Assembly: GCA_963716925.1 (NCBI GenBank)
Contig: CAVQUX010000011.1
Coordinates: 177,349-241,348, forward strand
From: DAISKN01 sp963716925
GTDB lineage: Bacteria; Acidobacteriota; Vicinamibacteria; Marinacidobacterales; SMYC01
Direction of reading: 5' to 3'
Length of the DNA: 64,000 nt
Below, piece by piece: positions 1 to 8,128 of the stretch. Below the pieces are notes generated by a model. It was not told the origin of the DNA. It ran no database searches and saw nothing but the letters and a program-made list of their open reading frames with translations. A program made the translations under genes and the position numbers. Every line of letters starts with the position of its first letter. Within the stretch, counting starts at the first letter, position 1.

Positions 1-2
1 GA

Positions 3-167
3 AAGGTGAAGCTCTCCCGCAAGGCGGTCCTGCGCGAGCAAGCGGGCTTGCCGCCGGAGGAGCCCCAGGCCCCGAGGCCGTCGGGCGGAGGCTGGCGCGA
101 GGAGGGCGGCGGATCGGATCGTGGAGACCGGGGCGACAACCGGCGACGCCCGAGCCGCCGGCGCTAA
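3..167 (+). CDS. pnp: Polyribonucleotide nucleotidyltransferase, C-terminal end (partial)
   Basis: Only the last 54 codons are in the window; the gene enters from the left edge. The frame reads KVKLSRKAVL and then a low-complexity tail rich in Gly, Arg, Asp and Pro ending in RRR. The G(K/R)VxLSRKA string is the end of the S1 RNA-binding domain of PNPase, and a disordered basic tail is common in this enzyme, a phosphorolytic 3'-5' exoribonuclease of the degradosome. Another S1-domain protein cannot be excluded from so short a piece. It converges on groES, with a shared hairpin between them. Confidence 0.7.
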   Translation, partial: KVKLSRKAVLREQAGLPPEEPQAPRPSGGGWREEGGGSDRGDRGDNRRRPSRRR

Positions 168-178
168 GCGAGAAAGAA

Positions 179-212
179 GAACGCAAAGGCGCTTCCAGGC
201 GCCTTTGCGTTC
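179..212. terminator. Bidirectional terminator between pnp and groES
   Basis: A perfect 14-bp stem (179-192 with 199-212) closes on a 6-nt loop. Read on the minus strand it runs into a pyrimidine-rich TTCTTTCTC stretch, so it should stop groES transcripts; on plus it follows the pnp stop by 11 nt. The arm GAACGCAAAGGCGC belongs to a word family seen again at 18191-18290 and 36205-36227. Confidence 0.75.
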
Positions 213-221
213 GATCCGGTC

Positions 222-515
222 TTACTTGCTCAGGATGGCGAGGACGTCGTCTTCCCTCAGGATGAGGTATTCCGACCCATCGATCTTCACCTCGGTGCCG
301 GCGTATTTGCCGAAGAGGATCTGATCGCCTTTCTTCACCTCGAGCTCGACGCGGGTTCCGTCGTCGAGCACCTTGCCGTTTCCGACAGCGGTGACTTTTC
401 CTCGCTGTGGCTTTTCCTTGGCGGTATCGGGGATGATGATGCCCCCGCCCGTCTTCTCTTCCGACTCCTCGATTCTCTTTACCAGGAGCCGATCGTGCAG
501 CGGTCGTATATCCAT
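222..515 (-). CDS. groES: Co-chaperonin GroES
   Basis: 97 aa, the normal length of the 10-kDa chaperonin. The start MDIRPLHDRLLVKR, the mobile loop EEKTGGGIIIPDTAKEKPQ (about residues 19-37), the roof element around GNGKVLDDG and the end DDVLAIL are all family hallmarks. Seven copies cap the GroEL cage and drive ATP-dependent protein folding in the cytoplasm. groEL is not present on either side, so it must be elsewhere or the two are unlinked. The gene ends in the shared terminator at 179-212. Confidence 0.97.
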   Translation of the reverse strand: MDIRPLHDRLLVKRIEESEEKTGGGIIIPDTAKEKPQRGKVTAVGNGKVLDDGTRVELEVKKGDQILFGKYAGTEVKIDGSEYLILREDDVLAILSK

Positions 516-589
516 GTGTCGATCTCCTTTCGGACCCGCGGCGCCGGCGGCGCCGGGTCGAACCGTCGGTTAGTGTAGCCCAGAACCCC

Positions 590-832
590 TTACCGGCTCC
601 AGAGCTTGAGCTCCTGCAGCTTCTTGGAGAGGGTATTGCGGTGGATGTGGAGCACTTTCGCGGCGCGCGACAGGTTCCCCTTCTCGATCTCCATCACCTG
701 CGCCAGGAAGCGCTTCTCGAACTCCCTCTTGGCGTCGGGGAACCTTATGCCGCCGGTGATCATCTCCTCGATGAGGTTGTCGAGTCTCTCTCGAAGGGGC
801 ATCTTCCCGTCAGCGGAGGCGCGTGGGCCCAT
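590..832 (-). CDS. Small Fis-type helix-turn-helix protein
   Basis: 80 aa. The C-terminal 45 residues contain a Fis/HTH_8 domain: SRAAKVLHIHRNTLSKKLQEL matches the helix-turn-helix that ends NtrC-family regulators and the nucleoid protein Fis. The N-terminal half (LDNLIEEMITGGIRFPDAKREFEKRFL) resembles the linker helix of that domain. There is no AAA+ or receiver domain, so this is a stand-alone DNA-binding protein. It starts 4 nt after purC ends on the same strand, so the two are probably co-transcribed. Targets cannot be inferred. Confidence 0.75.
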   Translation of the reverse strand: MGPRASADGKMPLRERLDNLIEEMITGGIRFPDAKREFEKRFLAQVMEIEKGNLSRAAKVLHIHRNTLSKKLQELKLWSR

Positions 833-836
833 TCGA

Positions 837-1769
837 CTAGTCCCGTTCCCTTCGAGGAGAATCGAGATCGTTCCTGCCCGTCAGCAGGCGGTAGGCGTCG
901 AGGTACCGGGCGCGAGTTCCCGCCACCACCTCCGGCGGCAGCTCCGGGCCCGGCGGGGTCTTGTCCCAATCGAGGGTCTCGAGGTACTCGCGCACGAACT
1001 GTTTGTCGAAGCTCGGCTGGTCCCTACCCGGGTGGTAGCTCTCCTTGGGCCAGAAGCGCGAGGAGTCGGGGGTCATGACTTCGTCGATGAGGTAGAGGTC
1101 TTCGCCTCCAGGGGATTGGGGATCGAGGCCGAACTCGAACTTGGTGTCGGCGATCACGATGCCTTTCGACTCCGCTTCGGCGCTGCCGAGCCGATAGAGC
1201 GCGAGCGAGATGTCCCTGAGCCTCTCGGTGAGATCCGCGCCGAGCGCCTCCGACATCGCCTCCTCGCTCACGTTCAGGTCGTGTCCCGCCGTCGCCTTGG
1301 TCGAGGGCGTGAACAGCGGCTCCTCGAACCTATCGGCGAGGCTAAGCCCTTTCGGGAGCGGAATACCGCAGACGCTTCCCGTCTTCTGGTACTCCTTCCA
1401 TCCCGACCCGTAGAGATAGCCGCGCACGACGCACTCGAACGCAACCGGCTCGAGCTTTTTCACCAACATCGAGCGAAGCCGAAGCTGGTCGGCGAACGGC
1501 GCCAGCGCGGCGGGGTAGCGATCGAAGTCCCCCTCGATCAAATGGTTCGGAACGATGCCTCGAGTTCTATCGAACCAGTACAGGGAGAATTGATTCAGCA
1601 CCTTGCCCTTGTCGGGAATTCCCGTGGGTAGAACCACGTCGAAGGCGGAGATGCGATCGGTGGTGACGATGAGAAGCTGTCCATCGATCTCGTAGACATC
1701 GCGGACCTTGCCTTTCGAGCGCAAAGGCAGCGCATCGAGACGGGTATCGACGAGAACGTTGTCGCTCAC
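837..1769 (-). CDS. purC: Phosphoribosylaminoimidazole-succinocarboxamide synthase (SAICAR synthetase)
   Basis: 310 aa with a GTG start preceded by AAGGAGGGGG. It shows the SAICAR synthetase signatures GKVRDVYE near the N-terminus, TTDRISAFDVVLPTGIPDKG and, later, the stretch ending LIDEVMTPDSSRFW. The enzyme joins aspartate to CAIR with ATP in step 8 of de novo IMP synthesis. The length fits the longer (about 300 aa) type. No other pur gene is adjacent; downstream lies a small Fis-type protein. A sigma-70-like promoter sits at 1885-1914. Confidence 0.95.
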   Translation of the reverse strand: MSDNVLVDTRLDALPLRSKGKVRDVYEIDGQLLIVTTDRISAFDVVLPTGIPDKGKVLNQFSLYWFDRTRGIVPNHLIEGDFDRYPAALAPFADQLRLRSMLVKKLEPVAFECVVRGYLYGSGWKEYQKTGSVCGIPLPKGLSLADRFEEPLFTPSTKATAGHDLNVSEEAMSEALGADLTERLRDISLALYRLGSAEAESKGIVIADTKFEFGLDPQSPGGEDLYLIDEVMTPDSSRFWPKESYHPGRDQPSFDKQFVREYLETLDWDKTPPGPELPPEVVAGTRARYLDAYRLLTGRNDLDSPRRERD

Positions 1770-1884
1770 CGTGGAGACGACCCCCTCCTTCGGGCGAGTG
1801 TTGGCGGCACCTCGACATTCCGCCGCAGCCCTAATCGCTGCGTGCGGGAAGTCTCTTCTCTCTCTTTCGGAGAAAGCGGGGCGT

Positions 1885-1914
1885 ATTTTAGGGAAGGCCG
1901 TAGGGCGAGGTCAA
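1885..1914 (-). promoter_or_regulatory. Probable sigma-70 promoter of purC
   Basis: On the minus strand TTGACC (1914-1909) and TAAAAT (1890-1885) are separated by 18 bp. They lie about 110 bp upstream of the purC start in the 179-bp gap after the DUF4097 lipoprotein gene. The predicted 5' leader is about 108 nt; I see no purine riboswitch fold in it. Confidence 0.55.
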
Positions 1915-1948
1915 GCCCCGCGCGTACCCGGGGCGGACCGCGTCCAAG

Positions 1949-2839
1949 TCACTTCGAGTCGAGCTCGATGCGGCCGTCCATGGTGCTGAAGAGCAGTAGC
2001 GGCCCGCCTTCGCCGAGCCTCCCCCGAAGACGGTTATCGTCTTCCTCTCGTCCGGCGCGGTCGAACGACGAGAGTCGATTCGAGATTCGCCCGTCGCTCG
2101 CGGTGGCGTCGATTTCCGCGGCCGCGGCCGACGGGAGCAGGACGCGGATCGCGCCGTCCGCCGTCCTCACGACCCAACCCTCCGTCGATGCCGGCCAATC
2201 GGTGCAGACGATACGGATGCCGCCGTCGCCCGTTATCGCTTCGAGGCGTACGAAGATCCCTTCGAGCTCGATGCCGCCGTCGTCGGTCGCGGCCTCGACC
2301 CTGGCGTCGAGCTCCCGCCCGACGATCGAGCCATCCTCCGTCCGAAGCCGGATCTCCCCCGACGTCCGCTGGACGAAGATACGGCCGTCACCGCTTTCGG
2401 CTCGCACCCGTCCTTCGATTCCCTCGATCTGGATCCGGCCGTCGTCGGTCACGATCTCCAGGTCCGATTCGCGAGGCACCCGAAGGCTCAAGTCCGTCCG
2501 GAGGTCTCCTCCGAAGGGAGGAATGTCGTCGACCCGGCCCTCGAAGCGGATCCGCGCGCCTTCCTCGGATGCGAGCGCGGAAACCTCGATGCGCTCGAGC
2601 AGCCCTCGAGCGGTCTCGCGGTCCACGGAGCGCGCGCCTTTGAGGAACTCCCCTTCGATCGCCCGCGAGTCCCGGATACCCTGGATCTCGACCGAGCCCT
2701 CTTCGATGCGGACCTCGATCTTCGGCCGCTCCGACTTCGCTTCGAATCGGAACTCTTCGACCGACTTCTCTTCGACGCGCTGCGGGTCGCATGCTGAGAG
2801 CCCAAGAGCGACGAGGGCCGCGGGAAGCACGATCCTCAT
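1949..2839 (-). CDS. DUF4097-type beta-repeat lipoprotein
   Basis: 296 aa. The N-terminus is a lipoprotein signal peptide (MRIVLPAALVALGLSAC, Cys17 in an LSAC lipobox). The rest is a run of short beta-strand repeats (GSVEIQGI, GRIQIEGIEG, GRIFVQRTSG, GGIELEGI) typical of the DUF4097 right-handed beta-helix family. It is therefore a cell-envelope lipoprotein with a surface-like fold; no enzyme motif is seen. Its ATG overlaps the stop of the gene upstream by 4 nt, so it is the last gene of the ECF sigma operon. Role unknown, probably structural or sensing in the envelope. Confidence 0.75.
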   Translation of the reverse strand: MRIVLPAALVALGLSACDPQRVEEKSVEEFRFEAKSERPKIEVRIEEGSVEIQGIRDSRAIEGEFLKGARSVDRETARGLLERIEVSALASEEGARIRFEGRVDDIPPFGGDLRTDLSLRVPRESDLEIVTDDGRIQIEGIEGRVRAESGDGRIFVQRTSGEIRLRTEDGSIVGRELDARVEAATDDGGIELEGIFVRLEAITGDGGIRIVCTDWPASTEGWVVRTADGAIRVLLPSAAAAEIDATASDGRISNRLSSFDRAGREEDDNRLRGRLGEGGPLLLFSTMDGRIELDSK

Positions 2840-4467
2840 GACTCCACCGGCTCGAGGCGGATGTCGCCGTAGCTCGTCTCGACGGTGACCGCGTGGGTCG
2901 AGGAGCCGAGGGCCCCGGTCCAGGCTCTTCCCGCCCCTCGGCGTTCCTCGAGGACCTCGAGTCCGGGAACGTTCGAATGCAGCTCGCCGTCCTCGGCGCT
3001 TCCTTCGAATCGCAGGGACGCCCCCGGAGGAATCCGCAGCTCGACGTCTCCATAGGTCGTTTGAAGGCTCACGCTGCCCGCGAGCAGCGCCGTCGATGCG
3101 GTCACTCCTGCGTGGGTTGCCCGGACCGACAGGCTCGAGCCGAAGGCAGCGACGCGGACGTCCTCGTTGGAGCTCTCGATCTCGACCGCACCCTCGACCT
3201 CCTCGACCGTTACCTGCGACAGCGGAGACTTCACTCGCGCAGATCCCCGGACTCCGACCACGGTCACCGGCTCGTCGCGATCGTCGATCGCGACGTTCCC
3301 CGCAATGTCCCGCGCCTGGATCGGCGCGTTGGTCGCCTCGACGGTCAAATCCCCCTGGACGTCGCGCACGAAGATCGACCCGTGGCTGTTGGCCACCGCG
3401 GCGCTCCCGCCCGCGGACTCGATCGAGACCTCAGCGTGCTGCGCCGTCACCCGGAGCTCCCCTCCGATACGGGAAGCCTGGATGCGCGCGTGCCGGTTCT
3501 CGAGGGTCGCCTTTCCGGTGACGTCTTCCGCCACCAGCCGGCCGTGGCTGGTCTCCGCCCGCAGGTCTCCGTCGATGTCCTCGGCCACGATCGAACCCCC
3601 GCGGTTGACGAGCTCGACCGCTCCCGAGATCCCGCTCACCCGGATCTCTCCGTGCCGGGTCGTCGCCTTGAGGCCCCCCTTCAGGTTCCCCGCCTCGATC
3701 CCGTCGTGCGCGGTCTCGATCCGGACCGGTCCTTCGATGTCGAACGCGGAAACGCGTCCACGATGGTTTTCTATCGCGACCGAAACGTGTTTCGGAACCC
3801 GGAGGTCCAGGTCGCACTCGACGCGCGCTCTTCGCTCGGGTCCTCCGGGGAGAACCACGGCGAGCCGCGCCACGGGGCCGCTCGCGTCGAAGTCGATCGA
3901 AACGGCGTCGGCGATGGCGGAGGCGTCGCTTTCGGACGCATGGTGAACTCGTTTCGTGAACCGGACTTCGATCTCGGTTCCCTCGCCCCCCTGGACGTTC
4001 ACGACACCGCCGGGGTTGACGATAGAGACTTCGCCGGCCCCACCGAGCTGGAAACGCGCCTCGCCGGGAAAGCGATGGACCGGAGCGCCCACCAGGGACA
4101 GAGTGCCGAGCCCGACGATGTCTTCGAGCTTCTCACCCGATACCTCCTCCAGGACGCGCCGCCCCGCGCTGATGCCCAGACCGCAGACGACGATGAGCAC
4201 CAGGAGCACGATCTCGAACGCACCGACCCGCGCACGAGAAGGCTGGGCGAAGCGCTGGTAGAGTTTCACCAATCCCCAGAGAACCAAGAGAACCGGCCAG
4301 TAATCCGCGAACAACACGAAACCCTGGCGCAGCAGGGGAAGCAGCGCATAGTCGAAGAGATTCTGCGCAAGGAACAGGACCCCGGTCGCGATCAGGAGGA
4401 TCCCGAGGACCAGAGCGCAGCCGCTCCGCCCTCCCGAGCGTGCGTCCGTCGCCGCGACCTCAGACAT
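2836..4467 (-). CDS. Membrane protein with DUF5668 hairpin and long DUF4097 beta-repeat domain
   Basis: 543 aa. Residues about 15-75 hold two hydrophobic segments (CALVLGILLIATGVLFLAQ and an ADYWPVLLVLWGLVKL stretch) of the LiaI/LiaF-type DUF5668 region, and a third segment follows near 85-105 (FEIVLLVLIVVCGLGI). The remaining 400 residues are DUF4097 beta-repeats (GEIRVSGISG, GSIVAEDIDG, GRLVAEDVTG). The layout is a membrane anchor carrying a large solenoid outside the cytoplasmic membrane. It overlaps the next gene upstream by 8 nt and the lipoprotein downstream by 4 nt. LiaF-like proteins act in envelope-stress sensing in Firmicutes; a similar role here is inference. Confidence 0.75.
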   Translation of the reverse strand: MSEVAATDARSGGRSGCALVLGILLIATGVLFLAQNLFDYALLPLLRQGFVLFADYWPVLLVLWGLVKLYQRFAQPSRARVGAFEIVLLVLIVVCGLGISAGRRVLEEVSGEKLEDIVGLGTLSLVGAPVHRFPGEARFQLGGAGEVSIVNPGGVVNVQGGEGTEIEVRFTKRVHHASESDASAIADAVSIDFDASGPVARLAVVLPGGPERRARVECDLDLRVPKHVSVAIENHRGRVSAFDIEGPVRIETAHDGIEAGNLKGGLKATTRHGEIRVSGISGAVELVNRGGSIVAEDIDGDLRAETSHGRLVAEDVTGKATLENRHARIQASRIGGELRVTAQHAEVSIESAGGSAAVANSHGSIFVRDVQGDLTVEATNAPIQARDIAGNVAIDDRDEPVTVVGVRGSARVKSPLSQVTVEEVEGAVEIESSNEDVRVAAFGSSLSVRATHAGVTASTALLAGSVSLQTTYGDVELRIPPGASLRFEGSAEDGELHSNVPGLEVLEERRGAGRAWTGALGSSTHAVTVETSYGDIRLEPVES

Positions 4468-4966
4468 TGCCGCGCTCTTCCTCCGCGATCTCCTCGTGCG
4501 ACATCGGGGGGATCGGTCCGATCGACTCGATGGAGGGTACCGCCGGAGTCGCCGCCTCGGGCCGACGCCTCAGGATGAAGATCCCGAGCGCGATCAAGGC
4601 GACCGGCCACAGCCGCGAAACCCACGCGAAATCGATGAGGTCGAAGTTCTCGAGCGTGAAGAGGACGCCGAGGCCGATGAGGATATAGCCCCACCATTTG
4701 GTGATGCCGAAATCCGGGCCCCTGGGAGGGGTGCCCCCCGCGGCGATGATCCGGTTCACCTCGACCGCCGCTCGATGCGAGTCCACCATGGCGTAGAGAA
4801 CGAGAAACGGGATGAGGATTCCGAAAGGACCACCCTCGTCCGCCATCCGGATGGTGAGAATGAACGAGAGGCCTATGAGGAACCCCTTGGCGGCCTGACC
4901 CACGTAGACGTGCCCGAGGCCGGGGAGGAGCGAAAGGAAGACGGCCGCGGATGGAGAGCGTTTCAT
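4460..4966 (-). CDS. DUF5668 (LiaI/LiaF-like) small membrane protein
   Basis: 168 aa with about four hydrophobic segments: AAVFLSLLPGLGHVYVGQ, the FLIGLSFILTIR region, WWGYILIGLGVLFTLENF and LWPVALIALGIFIL. The last two are the DUF5668 pattern. The first (LPGLGHxYxGQxxKG) resembles the TM2-type hairpin of other small inner-membrane proteins. It overlaps both flanking genes, so it is translationally coupled to the anti-sigma factor. No enzymatic motif; it probably acts with the DUF4097 proteins in the envelope. Confidence 0.75.
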   Translation of the reverse strand: MKRSPSAAVFLSLLPGLGHVYVGQAAKGFLIGLSFILTIRMADEGGPFGILIPFLVLYAMVDSHRAAVEVNRIIAAGGTPPRGPDFGITKWWGYILIGLGVLFTLENFDLIDFAWVSRLWPVALIALGIFILRRRPEAATPAVPSIESIGPIPPMSHEEIAEEERGNV

Positions 4967-5601
4967 GAATTACTCCTTGCTGTATAGGTTGATTGGCCCG
5001 CTGTTCTTCTCAGAGGGCTTGGAATCGGGTGGCTCGAGCGAGAGGATTCATCCTCGCGGTCGTCCCGGCGGCGCAGCTCTTCCAGATCGCGCAGGCGCTC
5101 GTTCAGCCGGTCGAGGCGGTTCTCGAAAGCGACTCCGACCGTCATGCGCAGCACGTTGAGATCCTCGATCCAGCGGGCCGTTCGGTGATAGGTGCGGACT
5201 CCCAGGCTGTAGCCTTGATGCGCCCTCTGCGAAACGCTTCGGGACCAACCCGAGAGGAACTCCGGTGGACGAAACAGAAGGACGGCGGCGAGGACCGCGG
5301 CGGCGGCGAGGCCGCTTCCGAAACTTCGCCAGAACGACGCGTCGGTCTCGAAGGCGGCTCCGCTCCGACGGGCGGCGAGGAGCGCCGGCCGGGTGCGCTC
5401 GAGTATGAGCGTCGTCAGGTTCGAAGGCGGCTCCGGCGACTGAAAGGTCCCGAAGAGCGACAGGACTTCTTTCAGGGACTCCGTGAGGGTCCGGCATTCC
5501 TCGCAATTCCGGAGATGGTTCTCGAGCTCTCGGCTCAGAAGCGGAGAAAGGGTTTCTTCGAGGTAGTCCGACAGGAGCTCTTGTTGTCGTCGGCAGCTCA
5601 C
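4963..5601 (-). CDS. Zinc-finger anti-sigma factor
   Basis: 212 aa. The N-terminus has the zf-HC2 anti-sigma fold: a conserved Cys-rich start (MSCRRQQELLSDYLEETL) then HLRNCEECR, giving the H-x3-C-x2-C zinc motif near residues 29-36. A single membrane segment (GSGLAAAAVLAAVLLF) lies about residues 113-128, followed by a periplasmic part. It overlaps the ECF sigma gene by 4 nt, the usual arrangement. It should hold the sigma factor at the membrane until an envelope signal releases it. Confidence 0.85.
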   Translation of the reverse strand: MSCRRQQELLSDYLEETLSPLLSRELENHLRNCEECRTLTESLKEVLSLFGTFQSPEPPSNLTTLILERTRPALLAARRSGAAFETDASFWRSFGSGLAAAAVLAAVLLFRPPEFLSGWSRSVSQRAHQGYSLGVRTYHRTARWIEDLNVLRMTVGVAFENRLDRLNERLRDLEELRRRDDREDESSRSSHPIPSPLRRTAGQSTYTARSNS

Positions 5602-6257
5602 GCGTCTCCTCCTTTCTTGACGCCAGGCCCGGTCTTACCGCCAGGCCCGGTCTTATCACCGAGCCCGGTCTCCCCCAGGATTACGCTCCACTCGGCGCGT
5701 CTGCGCTTCAGGAGCTTCGCGAGCTCGAGCCGGCCCCGGTTGATGCGGGACTTCACCGTGCCCAGCGGGATCTCGAGCATAGCGGCCATCTCCTCGTAGC
5801 TCATCCCCTGCAAATCCCTGAGAATGACCGCCTGACCCAGTTCCGAGGGGAGTCGGTCGATGACCTGACGCAGCCAGCTCGCGAGGTCTTTCTCCTCCAG
5901 CGCGCGGTGAGGATCGTTTCCGGCCGCCGTATCCCGGGCGACGGCGACCAGCTCCTCGGACTCTTCGCCGTCGATGACCATCGAGCGCTCGCGCCGCCGC
6001 CTCCGGTAGTGATCGATGGCGTAGTTCCGGGCGACCCGCTGGAGCCAGGCCGGAAGGCTCCCGCTCGTGTCGAAGGTGCGAAGTGCTCCGAGCAGGTGCA
6101 GGAAGATCTCCTGGGCAAGCTCTTCGGCCTCGTCCGCCCTGCCCGTGAACTGAAACGCGACATGCCAAACCTTTCTCTGAAATCGACCGACGAGGACGCT
6201 CCACGCCTCTTCGTCGCCGCTGGCGCATCGGCGCGCGAGCTCACCGTCTTCTAGCAA
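5598..6257 (-). CDS. ECF-type RNA polymerase sigma factor (RpoE family)
   Basis: 219 aa with sigma region 2 (residues about 20-90: GRADEAEELAQEIFLHLLGAL, then WLQRVARNYAIDHYRRRRR) and region 4 (about 130-190: LPSELGQAVILRDLQGMSYE and LEIPLGTVKSRINRGRLEL). The C-terminus is a Gly-rich repeat tail (GDKTGPGGKTGPGVKKG), unusual and probably disordered. It starts with TTG. It is the first gene of a five-gene operon with the anti-sigma factor, and an ECF-type promoter upstream suggests autoregulation. Confidence 0.9.
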   Translation of the reverse strand: MLEDGELARRCASGDEEAWSVLVGRFQRKVWHVAFQFTGRADEAEELAQEIFLHLLGALRTFDTSGSLPAWLQRVARNYAIDHYRRRRRERSMVIDGEESEELVAVARDTAAGNDPHRALEEKDLASWLRQVIDRLPSELGQAVILRDLQGMSYEEMAAMLEIPLGTVKSRINRGRLELAKLLKRRRAEWSVILGETGLGDKTGPGGKTGPGVKKGGDA

Positions 6258-6293
6258 CGAGCCCGCCTCCGCTTTCGTGCCAAGTCCAACCCC

Positions 6294-6322
6294 ATGAACG
6301 GGGTTACCGACCGCAAAGTTCC
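6294..6322 (-). promoter_or_regulatory. ECF-type promoter, probably autoregulatory
   Basis: On the minus strand GGAACTT (from 6322) and a GTTCAT -10-like element (6299-6294) are separated by 16 bp, just upstream of the sigma factor start at 6257. GGAAC at -35 is the signature of ECF/RpoE promoters. Autoregulation of the sigma operon is an inference. Confidence 0.55.
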
Positions 6323-6487
6323 GGCAAAGGCGCGCGGCGGCCTCGCGGAGCCCGAACGGGGTGGGGAATCGGTAGGCGGGATAATGGCGCTAAACTGCCG
6401 TACTTTTTGACTTTCTCTCGTCATTGCAGTAAACCTACCGCGCCAGCGGCGGCGGTCCTTCGGCCGCTCCCTCAGAAGCTCGAACCC

Positions 6488-7489
6488 GTGAAAAAAGTGC
6501 TCGGCTCTCCCAAGGTGCATACTGCCGCGATCCTCATCGTGACCGTCGCCTTGCTGTGGCTCTTCTTTCGAGGAGTGAACCTGGGCGAGATCCGGAGGAG
6601 CCTTTCGAGCGCGAAACCCGCCCCCATCTTCTGGTCGCTGGTCTTCACCATGGCGACCTACATGATCCGCGCGCTGCGCTGGCAAGGACTCCTCGTTCCT
6701 CTCGGCCGCGCAGGTCTCGCGAACTGCTTCAGCGCCACGGTCATCGGCTTCATGGTGAACTTTCTCGCACCCGGCCGCCTGGGAGAAATCGCGCGCCCTT
6801 ACCTCCTCGCGAGGCGCGAGGGGTTCTCCGCTTCCGGGGCGTTCGCGACGATTCTACTCGAGCGCATGTTCGACCTGGTGGCGGTCGTGTTCTTCATAGC
6901 CTTCCGGCTCCTCGCGGGCCCGAAGCTGGCGAGAAGCCCGGAGATCGTCTTCTCGCTCCAGATCGGGGGCGTCCTCGGCCTCGGGTTCGCCGTCGTCGCC
7001 CTCGCCTCGATGTTCCTCTTCGCGCGCTACCCCGAGCCCTCGATGGCGGTCGCGCGCTGGTTTCTGCGGGTGCTCCCTCACGGTCTCGCGGCCCGAGTCG
7101 CGAGCTTCCTCGAAACCTTTCGCGCCGGCCTGGGGGTCCTGGTCCACGGGGCGGGACTGGTGAAGGCGTTCCTTTGGTCGCTCCTCCTGTGGCTCGCGAT
7201 CTGCCTCTCGTTCTGGCTCGCGGCCCGGGCTCTGGCCGTCGACTTCCGGTTCGGAGACACGCTGCTGGTGATCGGGTTTCTGACCGTCGGCGTCATGGTT
7301 CCCACCCCGGGGTCCATCGGCGGCTATCACTACATGTGCTCCCTGGCGTTGACCACACTCTTCGACATCGCCCCGAGCCCCGCGGCGGCGGTGGCGCTCG
7401 TGGCCCACGCGATTTCGTTCCTCCCGGTCACGATTCTGGGTATCTTGTTGTTCGTGAAAGCGGGCCTGACCGTGAGCGAGTTGAAGTAG
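6488..7489 (+). CDS. Flippase-like integral membrane protein (lysylphosphatidylglycerol synthase TM / UPF0104 family)
   Basis: 333 aa from a GTG start; an upstream ATG at 6407 would add 27 unconserved residues. It has about eight hydrophobic helices and the family motif MIRALRWQGLL (near residue 55), followed by FLAPGRLGEIARPYLL and, near the end, PTPGSIGGYHY. These are hallmarks of the LPG synthase transmembrane/flippase-like domain. The soluble aminoacyltransferase half of MprF is absent, so it is probably a membrane lipid or glycolipid translocase, not a synthase. The gene stands alone, divergent from the ECF operon. Confidence 0.85.
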   Translation: MKKVLGSPKVHTAAILIVTVALLWLFFRGVNLGEIRRSLSSAKPAPIFWSLVFTMATYMIRALRWQGLLVPLGRAGLANCFSATVIGFMVNFLAPGRLGEIARPYLLARREGFSASGAFATILLERMFDLVAVVFFIAFRLLAGPKLARSPEIVFSLQIGGVLGLGFAVVALASMFLFARYPEPSMAVARWFLRVLPHGLAARVASFLETFRAGLGVLVHGAGLVKAFLWSLLLWLAICLSFWLAARALAVDFRFGDTLLVIGFLTVGVMVPTPGSIGGYHYMCSLALTTLFDIAPSPAAAVALVAHAISFLPVTILGILLFVKAGLTVSELK

Positions 7490-7647
7490 CGGGCTTATGA
7501 GGCATTACATCAGGCCTGTGCGAGCGGAGCGAAAGCCTGGGGGGGCCGGCGGCGGCGCCCGGAGGGCGCCCTTATTGGAGCGCTGGGGGTCGGGCCCCGC
7601 GCGCTTATGAAGCAATAGGCGAGCATTCAAGTGAGGAGAAACGACAG

Positions 7648-8124
7648 GTGAAATGTCCCTTCTGCGGCCATCTGGCGGACAAGGTCGTCGATTCGAGAGA
7701 GAGCAAGGAAGGCGAGGCCATAAGGCGCCGCCGCCAGTGCCTCAAATGCGGGCGGCGGTTCACGAGCTATGAACGGCTCGACCGCATCGACTATCGAGTG
7801 GTGAAAAAGGACGGCCGGCGCGAGCGTTTCGACCGGGAAAAGTTGATGAGCGGGATCCTCAAGGCCTGCGAGAAGCGGGCGGTTCCCGTGACCCGTCTCG
7901 AGGCGATCGTGGACCAGCTCGAGCAGCGGCTCCACGACAGCCCCGACAAGGAGCTCGCCACCACCCAGATCGGCGAGTTCGTCATGTCGGAGCTCAAGAG
8001 CCTGGACCAGGTGGCCTACGTGCGGTTCGCCTCCGTCTACCGAGACTTCAAGGACGCGCACGAGTTCGTGGAGACGATCCGTTCGCTGCTCGGAAGGCAC
8101 GATCTCGGGGTGAGCGGCGAATAG
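7648..8124 (+). CDS. nrdR: Transcriptional repressor NrdR
   Basis: 158 aa with a GTG start. The zinc ribbon is complete: Cys3, Cys6, Cys31 and Cys34 in MKCPFC and QCLKCGRRF. The ATP-cone domain follows from about residue 49 (VVKKDGRRERFDREKL). NrdR binds NrdR boxes and, with (d)ATP bound, represses ribonucleotide reductase operons. No nrd gene is nearby. The 158-bp gap before it holds GC-rich sequence and a loosely repeated GCTTATGA(G/A)GCA word; nothing clear. Confidence 0.95.
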   Translation: MKCPFCGHLADKVVDSRESKEGEAIRRRRQCLKCGRRFTSYERLDRIDYRVVKKDGRRERFDREKLMSGILKACEKRAVPVTRLEAIVDQLEQRLHDSPDKELATTQIGEFVMSELKSLDQVAYVRFASVYRDFKDAHEFVETIRSLLGRHDLGVSGE

Positions 8125-8128
8125 CTCG

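Noticed and set aside
1770..1884. Purine riboswitch in the purC leader
   Set aside because: No three-way junction with the conserved loops could be drawn by eye.
7490..7647. Possible riboswitch or small RNA before nrdR
   Set aside because: Only GC-rich sequence and a loose GCTTATGA(G/A)GCA repeat; no conserved riboswitch core found.
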